A stretch of DNA of 64,000 nt, taken from Bacteroidales bacterium (lineage in GTDB: Bacteria; Bacteroidota; Bacteroidia; Bacteroidales; UBA932). Positions 1 through 7,400 of this stretch are shown here, one piece after another (the stretch's first letter is position 1; the number at the start of each line of letters is the position of its first letter). A program made the translations under genes and the position numbers. The notes under the pieces were generated by a model, which saw nothing but the letters and a program-made list of their open reading frames with translations, made no database searches and was not told the origin of the DNA. The DNA lies in the NCBI GenBank assembly GCA_017626355.1, contig JAGAIY010000013.1, forward strand, positions 62,001-126,000, given 5' to 3'.

Positions 1-182
1 AAATGCTTGACCTGATAGAAAGGAGTGCACATCTTTATGCCCATGGCCTTGCTTTCATTGCTTCGTGACACCACGCATCCGTCGTTGTTGGAAAGCACGA
101 CAACCGGTTTTCCTTCCAGATCCGGACGGAAAACCCTCTCGCATGAAACGAAGAAATTATTGCAGTCAACCAATGCGTACAC
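1..182 (-). CDS. umuC: DNA polymerase V catalytic subunit UmuC, 5' part only (runs off the left edge)
   Basis: Y-family translesion polymerase subunit; with cleaved UmuD it copies damaged DNA during the SOS response. Only the first 60 residues are present. They begin VYALVDCNNFFVSCERVFRP and continue with VVLSNNDGCVVSRSNE, the hallmark palm start of UmuC/DinB proteins, with the metal-binding Asp at residue 6. The start is a GTG at 182-180 that shares one base with the TAG stop of umuD (TAGTG), which implies translational coupling. The rest of the gene lies outside the window, so intactness cannot be judged. Confidence 0.93.
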   Translation of the reverse strand, partial: MYALVDCNNFFVSCERVFRPDLEGKPVVVLSNNDGCVVSRSNESKAMGIKMCTPFYQVKH

Positions 183-592
183 TATCTTATCTTCTTTATT
201 ACGTAAGTCACTACTCCCCAGACCTTGAAGTCTGTTCCTTCCTCCACTTCAATGCACGGATACCTGTCGTTTGCAGGAACCAGAGTAAGCCTTCTTCTGT
301 CGGAACCCGGTTCCGTACCGAAACGCAGATGCTTCAAGGTGAATTCTCCATCCACGAAGCATACGGCCATATCACCGTCCTGAGGCTCCAAGGACTTGTC
401 AATCACAAGGATATCACCTTCCTCCACACCGGCATCTATCATGGAATCGCCCACTACACGGCCATAAAAGGTGGCGGCAGGATGCCTCACCAGTTCCTTG
501 TTCAGGTCGATGGCCTGAGTCATGTAGTCATTGGCCGGAGATGGAAAACCGGCGTGAATGAATGCCTGAATCTTATCGTCGTATTCTGCCAT
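182..592 (-). CDS. umuD: UmuD, SOS mutagenesis protein, S24 self-cleaving peptidase
   Basis: Regulatory subunit of DNA polymerase V; RecA filaments stimulate its self-cleavage to the active form. The 136-residue protein has the LexA/UmuD serine-lysine dyad: Ser50 in GDSM and Lys87 in FTLKHLRF. The cleavage site reads HAGFPSPA, so the scissile bond is predicted at Ala14-Gly15. E. coli UmuD has Cys-Gly here; Ala-Gly is the LexA-type version. The cleavable N-terminal arm is about ten residues shorter than in E. coli. It forms an operon with umuC and has its own -7 box at 613-620. Confidence 0.93.
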   Translation of the reverse strand: MAEYDDKIQAFIHAGFPSPANDYMTQAIDLNKELVRHPAATFYGRVVGDSMIDAGVEEGDILVIDKSLEPQDGDMAVCFVDGEFTLKHLRFGTEPGSDRRRLTLVPANDRYPCIEVEEGTDFKVWGVVTYVIKKIR

Positions 593-612
593 TTCAATCT
601 ATCTTGCTTCGA

Positions 613-620
613 CAAAATTA
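613..620 (-). promoter_or_regulatory. Predicted -7 box of the umuDC promoter
   Basis: TAATTTTG on the minus strand matches the Bacteroidota -7 consensus TAnnTTTG and lies about 20 bases upstream of the umuD ATG. A TTTG occurs 22 bases further upstream, slightly wider than the usual 19-21 spacing. Confidence 0.5.
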
Positions 621-652
621 GCAATAATCCGGCAAAAGCGGCCAAAAGTTGA

Positions 653-660
653 TATCTTTG
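653..660 (+). promoter_or_regulatory. Predicted -7 box for the gene starting at 667
   Basis: TATCTTTG matches TAnnTTTG. It lies 6 bases before the ATG at 667, so the transcript would have almost no leader. No good -33 element is visible. The intergenic stretch 631-648 holds an imperfect tandem repeat (GGCAAAAGC, GGCCAAAAG). Confidence 0.35.
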
Positions 661-666
661 CAGGAT

Positions 667-1578
667 ATGAACGGATTCGGCAACAGCGTCAGAGATTTTC
701 TTGAAGGCAAAGGGTTTCATTGTGAGGATGCGACCCCTGAGGGGATCGTTTCCTACCGGATGCTCGATGTAAGATCCGAAAACGGAAAGACCCACAGGAG
801 AATCATGCTTCTGAACATCTGCGCAGACACGGCAGACGAGGCTCGGGAGCATTCTGAGGAAGCATGGAAGGCCATTTCCACAAGCCGGGCAGAGGGAGAC
901 GGAATGCCGGTGATCATTGCGGAAGACCGCTGGTACAGTCAGGCTGAGATGATCCGGGACAGGCTTCTGGCCCATCTGGAAGTGTTTTTTCCCGTGTATG
1001 CCCGCAACTGTGAGGTCAGAAGAATCGACAAGAACACTGCCGCGGAATTCCTCTCAAGAACCCACAGTTATGCAGATGCGGCCTGCAGATACCGCTACGG
1101 ACTGTTCCTGAAAAGGCACACAGGACACATAGCCATAGAAAGCGGGACTTCGGATGCCGCTCCTGCCGCGGGCAGTCTGATAGCTGTAGCGACCTTCTCC
1201 AATGCACGCAAATGGGTGAAAGGTGACAAGACAATACGCTCATACGAATGGACCAGATACGCCTCACTCCCGGGAATCAGGGTGACAGGCGGCATGGGAA
1301 GGCTTATCAAGGCATTCATAAACGAGGTCTGTCCCGATGACATAATGAGTTATGCCGACCTGGAATGGTCGGAAGGCAAGGTCTACGAACAGCTCGGATT
1401 TGCACTGGAAGGGCACAAGAGTCCTGTAAGCTTTGAAATATACAAAGGCACATGGAAGCGTTCGGTTCCCAGCCGTCAGAAAAGCCGGCAGCCAGGAACA
1501 GACAAGGGAGAGGGCAGAAGGTGTTTCTTCATGAATTTCGGGAGCGCCAAATATCGCCTGAAACTGACAGAATACTGA
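667..1578 (+). CDS. Unrecognised protein with a GNAT/Hef-like C-terminal domain
   Basis: The 303-residue protein has no confident name. The N-terminal ~100 residues are unfamiliar. From about residue 110 it resembles the domain found in phage Hef-type and Mom-like proteins: FLSRTHSYADAACRYRYGLF, then LIAVATFSNAR, SYEWTRYASLPGIRVTGGMG, ISYADLEWSEGKVYEQLGF. That order (strand, V/I-A-x-F, R-[FY]-A, G-G, SYAD-W, YE-LGF) suggests an acetyltransferase-like fold. A basic tail follows. The start chosen is ATG 667, because the upstream TTG at 649 lies just before the predicted -7 box. It is divergent from umuDC across 74 bases. A DNA-related role is inference only. Confidence 0.6.
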   Translation: MNGFGNSVRDFLEGKGFHCEDATPEGIVSYRMLDVRSENGKTHRRIMLLNICADTADEAREHSEEAWKAISTSRAEGDGMPVIIAEDRWYSQAEMIRDRLLAHLEVFFPVYARNCEVRRIDKNTAAEFLSRTHSYADAACRYRYGLFLKRHTGHIAIESGTSDAAPAAGSLIAVATFSNARKWVKGDKTIRSYEWTRYASLPGIRVTGGMGRLIKAFINEVCPDDIMSYADLEWSEGKVYEQLGFALEGHKSPVSFEIYKGTWKRSVPSRQKSRQPGTDKGEGRRCFFMNFGSAKYRLKLTEY

Positions 1579-1609
1579 AAACAGTCCATCCCGTATTGAT
1601 AAAAATTAC

Positions 1610-1617
1610 TATATTCG
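1610..1617 (+). promoter_or_regulatory. Possible purC -7 box
   Basis: TATATTCG differs from TAnnTTTG at one position and lies about 38 bases before the purC ATG. No clear -33 element was found. Confidence 0.3.
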
Positions 1618-1654
1618 CGCTGTCATATAAAGAAATGAACTAAAAACACATATA

Positions 1655-2599
1655 ATGGAAGCTATTGTAAAGACCGATTTCAACTTTCCAGGCCAGACAG
1701 GCCATTATGTAGGAAAGGTACGTGACGTGTACAGCATCGGAAACGACTACCTCGTAATGGTCGTTTCTGACCGCATCTCAGCCTTCGACGTGGTACTCCC
1801 TAAGGGTATTCCTTTCAAGGGTCAGGTACTCAACCAGATTGCAGCAAAGTTCCTTGACGCTACAACAGACATCCTCCCTAACTGGAAGATCGCAGTTCCG
1901 GATCCGATGGTTACAGTAGGACACAAATGCGAGCCTTTCAAGGTCGAGATGGTAATCAGAGGCTATCTTTCAGGCCATGCATGGAGAGAGTACAAGGCAG
2001 GAAAGCGCACCATCTGCGGAGTCGAGATACCGGAGGGAATGGTTGAGAACCAGAAGTTCCCGGAGCCTATCATCACTCCTACCACAAAGGCAGCGGAAGG
2101 CCACGATGAAGACATCTCCAAGGAGGACATCATCGCTCAGGGTATCGTAAGCAAGGAAGACTACGAACAGCTTGAGGCATATACAAGGGCCATCTTCCAG
2201 AGAGGAACCGAGATTGCAGCCAAGATGGGCCTCATTCTCGTCGACACAAAGTATGAGTTCGGAAAGAAGGACGGCAAGATCTACCTCATGGACGAGATCC
2301 ATACTCCTGATTCATCACGTTACTTCTACGCAGAGGGCTATGCCGAGCGTCTTGCAGCAGGCGAGAAGCAGAAGCAGCTTTCAAAGGAGTTCGTACGCGA
2401 GTGGCTCATGGCAAACGGTTTCCAGGGTCAGGAGGGCCAGCAGGTTCCTGAGATGACAGAGGACATCGTGAACGGCATCACAGACCGTTATGTAGAGCTC
2501 TATGAGAACATCGTAGGAGAGCCGTTCGTAAAGGCTGAAGGAACAGACATCCAGGCACGCATCGAGAAGAATGTGACAGAGTGCCTTGCAAAGCTCTAA
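1655..2599 (+). CDS. purC: Phosphoribosylaminoimidazole-succinocarboxamide synthase (SAICAR synthetase)
   Basis: Joins CAIR and aspartate with ATP to make SAICAR in de novo purine synthesis, in the cytoplasm. The 314-residue protein has the family signatures in order: GKVRDVY near the start, SDRISAFD, the [14 protein letters not shown] segment, LVDTKYEFG and [12 protein letters not shown]. The length fits the longer Bacteroidota/eukaryote-like form rather than the ~240-residue E. coli enzyme. It is monocistronic and ends at a strong hairpin (2642-2675). Confidence 0.97.
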   Translation: MEAIVKTDFNFPGQTGHYVGKVRDVYSIGNDYLVMVVSDRISAFDVVLPKGIPFKGQVLNQIAAKFLDATTDILPNWKIAVPDPMVTVGHKCEPFKVEMVIRGYLSGHAWREYKAGKRTICGVEIPEGMVENQKFPEPIITPTTKAAEGHDEDISKEDIIAQGIVSKEDYEQLEAYTRAIFQRGTEIAAKMGLILVDTKYEFGKKDGKIYLMDEIHTPDSSRYFYAEGYAERLAAGEKQKQLSKEFVREWLMANGFQGQEGQQVPEMTEDIVNGITDRYVELYENIVGEPFVKAEGTDIQARIEKNVTECLAKL

Positions 2600-2641
2600 A
2601 CAGCCCAATCACTCATCTCGCTGACTCACAGCGTTTTATAC

Positions 2642-2679
2642 GATTACGGGTGTACCTTTTGGTACACCCGTAATCTTTT
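2642..2679. terminator. Bidirectional intrinsic terminator between purC and the phosphoesterase gene
   Basis: A perfect 15-bp stem (2642-2656 with 2661-2675, GATTACGGGTGTACC) closes a TTTT loop and is followed by TTTT. It lies between two convergent genes and can serve both. Confidence 0.85.
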
Positions 2680-2713
2680 ATATTGCTGATTGCCAGCGTT
2701 TTAGATGCGCGGC

Positions 2714-4129
2714 TTATTTCACATAGAAGTATTCTACCGGTATTTCATTCAGACGGTCGACATCCTGAGGTCTCCACTGGACTCTCATGACGTGGAAGCC
2801 GTCGGTGAACACCTTGATCTTTATCGGGTGATAACCCTTTTCAAGGTAAACTCTCTTAAGTCCTCTGTGCCAGTCGGTATCATTGAAAGTGAAGTCATCG
2901 ATGGTGAAGGAGCCATGCTCATCCGCCATGATATGAAGAGTCCAGAGACTTGTCTCCGGAACATAGAGCATACCTTCATATACAAAGCCGGCATTCTGGC
3001 CCTCGTTACCATATGATCTCGGATGCTCCACCACCTCGGTAGAGACAGGTGTACCCGCAGTCTCGATATCATCGAGAGAAGTGACTCCCGTATACTTTGT
3101 GACTGTGATACCATGCTCCTTTCCTTCAGCAGGAGAAGCCTTTCTGAGTCTGTAGTCCACAGGATATTCATATGTATAGTCCTGTACGACGTCTCCGTCC
3201 CACTCTCGGATCCATGAACGGAAACCGTAATCGCCCTCTGTAAGTTCAACCACTCTTCCTCCTCTGTGAGGGTGACCGTCTCCAGTGCAGCGGCCATATA
3301 CATGGGCTACAGCACCAAGCTTTGCCACAAAATCATCGCTATGGTCATGTCCGCAGAAGATACCATGGACATCCGCACACTCCTCCATGGCAGCAAGCAG
3401 ACCTGAATTGAGCTCCGGTCCGAAAACGCCCTCGAAGTTGTTTCCGATCAGATGACCGTCCCTGTCAGCTTCAGCATATTCCAGAATAGGTATATGCATA
3501 TAGGCATATGAAGGAACAGGCAGGTTTCCATTGGCTTTTGTAAACTCCTGGCTCTTGTTGCGGTACCAGTCGATCTGAGTATGCGAAATCCAGCCGTAGT
3601 CCCAATGGTCAGGTACGACTGTATAGTCGTTTGAGTCGAAGCCGTAAACTACTGCAGCCACCTTGCTTCCATCTGAAGACATCAGTCTGAGTGCGACGTC
3701 ATCAAGATTTCCGCTATGCATCGTATTTATTACAGAACTGTGAGCTGTCACGACTTCCGCAATCTCCCAGCCAGGAAGTTCATCCTCACGGTCATGGTTT
3801 CCTAAAAGGTAAAGGGTAGGAACTCCCATCTCGTCAAGCGGTGCAAGAAGGTTGTCTATACCCTCCTTGAGAGGTGCAGAAGTGACGATATCTCCGGTAA
3901 ACACCACGAGATCCGGCTTTTCCGCCTTCACAATAGACATGACCACATCGACAGACTTATCAAACGACTCACGTCTGTTGTAGCAGAGATGAGTGTCGGT
4001 AAACTGCACGATCTTGAACTTTCCGTCTTCATTGAACTGAAGTTCCGGATCAGCAGGCTGCTGCGGTGCCGGTCCACCGCATGCCGTCGCCATAATGAGT
4101 GCGACAGCACAATAAAAGATTCTTTTCAT
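2714..4129 (-). CDS. Secreted lipoprotein metallophosphoesterase with C-terminal PA14-like domain
   Basis: Calcineurin-type phosphoesterase, 471 residues, predicted to be lipid-anchored outside the inner membrane: signal peptide with lipobox ATAC, Cys17. Metal-binding motifs are complete: D45-T-H47, GD80, GNHD (111-113) and a late GHDHSDDF. The last ~110 residues (GFVYEGMLYVPETSLWTLHI, a later FNDTDW, then KGYHPIKI) look like a PA14-type beta-sandwich, often carbohydrate-binding. The substrate is not evident; a phosphate ester or nucleotide is possible. It stands alone with a good promoter and a shared terminator. Confidence 0.85.
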   Translation of the reverse strand: MKRIFYCAVALIMATACGGPAPQQPADPELQFNEDGKFKIVQFTDTHLCYNRRESFDKSVDVVMSIVKAEKPDLVVFTGDIVTSAPLKEGIDNLLAPLDEMGVPTLYLLGNHDREDELPGWEIAEVVTAHSSVINTMHSGNLDDVALRLMSSDGSKVAAVVYGFDSNDYTVVPDHWDYGWISHTQIDWYRNKSQEFTKANGNLPVPSYAYMHIPILEYAEADRDGHLIGNNFEGVFGPELNSGLLAAMEECADVHGIFCGHDHSDDFVAKLGAVAHVYGRCTGDGHPHRGGRVVELTEGDYGFRSWIREWDGDVVQDYTYEYPVDYRLRKASPAEGKEHGITVTKYTGVTSLDDIETAGTPVSTEVVEHPRSYGNEGQNAGFVYEGMLYVPETSLWTLHIMADEHGSFTIDDFTFNDTDWHRGLKRVYLEKGYHPIKIKVFTDGFHVMRVQWRPQDVDRLNEIPVEYFYVK

Positions 4130-4164
4130 AAATATGTTATTGTTTTACATTGCTTTGGTCAAAG

Positions 4165-4196
4165 CAAAATTAAAGATAAATTTAATAACGGACAAA
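4165..4196 (-). promoter_or_regulatory. Promoter of the phosphoesterase gene
   Basis: Minus-strand -33 TTTG (4193-4196) and -7 TAATTTTG (4165-4172) with a 20-base spacer, a textbook Bacteroidota arrangement. The leader is about 30 bases. Confidence 0.7.
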
Positions 4197-4286
4197 TAGT
4201 GCGAAGACATTTGCAACATATAATGAAATGATATGGATACCATCAATGAAAAGCCCTACAGGAAATGACATCAGGGCCAATTAACA

Positions 4287-4320
4287 AGAAAAACGCCTCT
4301 CTACATCGTAGAAAGGCGTT
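4287..4320 (-). terminator. Terminator downstream of tRNA-Val
   Basis: A 13-bp stem (4292-4304 with 4308-4320, AACGCCT arms at the base, one G-T pair) with a 3-base loop. On the minus strand it is followed by TTTTCTTGTT, directly behind the tRNA 3' end. Confidence 0.8.
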
Positions 4321-4323
4321 TTT

Positions 4324-4401
4324 TGGTGGGAGCAGAGGGAGTCGAACCCCCGACCCTCTGCTTGTAAGGCAGATGCTCTAAACCAACTGAGCTATGCTCC
4401 C
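4324..4401 (-). tRNA. tRNA-Val (anticodon UAC), CCA encoded
   Basis: The minus strand folds as a cloverleaf: acceptor GGGAGCA/TGCTCCC, D arm GCTC...GAGC, anticodon stem TCTGC/GCAGA with loop CTTACAA (anticodon TAC at 4366-4364), T arm with GTTCGACT, discriminator A and a genomic CCA at 4326-4324. Confidence 0.96.
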
Positions 4402-4487
4402 GAGCAATCAAACTTTTAAGAACTATCCCATTCTTTTCGTTTGGGAATGCAAAGGTAGGAATAATTTTCAAACCTGCAAACTTTTTC

Positions 4488-7400
4488 TTAAAAAATTGCA
4501 GAATTTTTTCTACCTCCCTCGGAATTTGCCCTATAGTGAGGGGCATAAAGGCTTTCTATCTCGGAAACCGGAGAAACAAATCTGCCTTCCTGAGTCACGA
4601 ACAGTTCTTCTTCAAAAACGGAGTCTTCTTCCGGGAACACATCGATCCAATATACGGTTCTGTCCGGCTTGACCTCTCTGTAACAATACGGATGCACCCC
4701 AGAAGCAAGCCTTAACCATCCTCCTCTCCAGCCGGAAAGCTGATCGACAGGATGCAAGCAGGCCGGACGCGGAACGGACACTCTGACAAAGCTGCGGTTT
4801 TCCTGACTCCACAATGAATACACACCAATGATCTTGTCACCTACCTTAAGGACATCACCTTCATTAATTTCTTCTCTCCTGTCATCCGGGGTCTCACGGA
4901 AATATCTCACAGTCACACTCATTCCGTTGCCGGAAGGTTCTATATCCTCAAACATCTTACGGTACCGCTTGCTCATTACCAGAATCTTTGTTCCCATGAC
5001 GGCTTCCGAAGCCTCGTAGACTGATGCGAGCGCCGCCGCATATCCCGGATCCGATGACCACTTCTGGGTTTCTTTCTGAAGCATGATCCAGAGACGGATA
5101 CCGTCAGCTGCCCCGGCATTTCCCATATCCCTGAAAAGATCGCATATCATTGAATGCGCATAAACTTCACTTTCCATCAGACCTCTCCACGGCAATACGG
5201 CATTCGGATAGTACCAGCCACCGGAAGGATGCTCAACAGCATATTCCAGGAGAGATTCCAGCTCCGCAAGTAAGGTCACGGACATACGTTCAGGCTTCCT
5301 TACACCCCATTCCGAGGCCAGCCTACGTCCTTCTTCCGATCCTCCCAAGGCGAGCATAACCCTCATCATCCTGACCTTTTCCAGAACAGCTGACCTTGTC
5401 ATCGCACTCCCCTTTCCGGAAGCCAGCATGGTATTGACAGACTTCCTGAAATCCTTCCACTTCTCCTTTCCCAGCGATTCCTCCGCCTTTTCCGAGTCAA
5501 AAGGCACACCGACATACATGGAACGTACACACAGATACTGCCATGTCGTCAAAGACCCGCTCCACTGCGCATCAAGAGATGGATTGAAGAACTCTTTGTC
5601 AAGGAAAGCCACAGCAGCAAGAACCGCATCATCGAAATCGTCCAGCGCATCCTCACCGAAATATTCCGGCAGGACATCAAGCAGTTTCCTGTCCCTGAGA
5701 CCGGCAAAGCATTCCAGGACATAAGCCGTCATGACAGGCGAGGATTTCATGCCCTGAAGCCAGCTGAAACCGCCGTCAACACGCGTATAAGCCAGAATCT
5801 TCGTCAGACATTCCATTGCCGCTTCCGCATAGGAACGAAGTTCATCCTCATCACCGGAACCGTCATTTCTCTGCAGGCCATAACCCAGAAGATTCACATA
5901 CAAGGTCCTGCACTGCGAAACAAGATCAAGGTTCCCGCTATCCTGCACGACAGGAAGAGCCTGCTTCAGGAGGTCAGACAAGGCGATCTCTTCATATTCC
6001 GCTCCCATAGCCGGCACATTGACGAAACTGCGTTCCAGAGAATCAAGCAACGATTCACGTGACATCCTTGCTGTCAGGACTGCCGAATGAGACTCCAGAA
6101 GGGTCTGCGCCGCTTCTGAAACAGGTACGGTGACAAAGACAGCATCAGCCGCATTCCCACCCTCAAACACAAGCTTGAAACCAAGAGTATCGACACCCGA
6201 AGGAACATCCATTTCAAACCCGGCAGCAGCGTTTCCTCCGGACGGCACTTCAAGGAACTTCCTGTAACGGGCAAGAGGAGCAGTATCCTTATACTCCTTA
6301 CCATCATAGACCTCAAGCGACAGCACACCACCGGTCATCTTCTCGGAAGTACTTGAAACAGAAGCATTCAGCACATATCTATCCCCGGCATACAGAAGCT
6401 TTGGAACAGACACGGAAACTTTAACAGGAAGGGTCACGAGCATTTCGCGACGAAGAACCGCATTATTCATATCCTTATCATGTGCAAAAACAGATACCAC
6501 ATATGTGGAAAGTTTGTCCGAAGTACGGAAACGGAGTTCAGCCATGCCTGAATCGTCCGGACGGATGAAAGGTTCGAAAGCCAGAGTCGTAGAAAAATCC
6601 TCACGTACATCGACATCCGAAAAAGCCCCGGCCGCAGCATCCACCTCACTTCCGTCCATGAGCTGGAACGGAATCGCTTCAGCCGACTCCTCTTCCACGG
6701 AGACATAGCCGGCACGTTTAAGCATATTGCTTTCCGGAGCGGATCTCACATATCCGCCGCTGCCGTCACTGCCGATAACTGCATGGACATAGACATCGTA
6801 ATAGATGTTATGATACGCGTTCGTCCCCGACAACTTCGACCACAGGTTCCTCCGGATCCTTTCAGTACTTTTGTCAAACACGGCAGCCAGGATTTCCACA
6901 TCCTTCCCGGTCTTCAGAGCAACTGTACATTCGGTATCCGGACCGGTCCGGTCTGTCATCCTTACTACATTGATCATCAAATCTTCATGATCTGCCGGCC
7001 GACTGTATTCATGCTCCCAGCGGATCACCTGGCCATCCCGGAATCCTGTCACAACGAGTCTGACCATATCCGGATATTCCTTCCTGTATTCAAGATCATA
7101 GGACACCAGATCCCTTTCCTCTCCTGACGCTCCGCAAACCCTTATGAAGGTACCGTCCAACGGCCTGCGGTCATCGCCGTAAAGCTCGGCAACCGCCCAC
7201 AAAGGCCTGTCACCCGAACCGGCCTGGAATGAAATTCCTCCGCTTTCCAACGGCCTGAACATATATGAAACTTTTGCAGGCAGTTCTGAATTGTCTGGCC
7301 TTATCAGGAACACTTCAATCCTATCGGTTCCTCTGACCGGTCTTCCATATCCGTCACTGCCCTCCGCCGCCAACGAAAATTCGTATATTCCGGAAACAAG

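Noticed and set aside
182..592. Ala-Gly in place of Cys-Gly at the UmuD cleavage site as a novelty
   Set aside because: Ala-Gly is the normal LexA site and is found in other UmuD-like proteins; noted in the feature only.
65..652. A 195-codon plus-strand frame across umuDC
   Set aside because: It is the reverse of umuD, which has complete active-site motifs.
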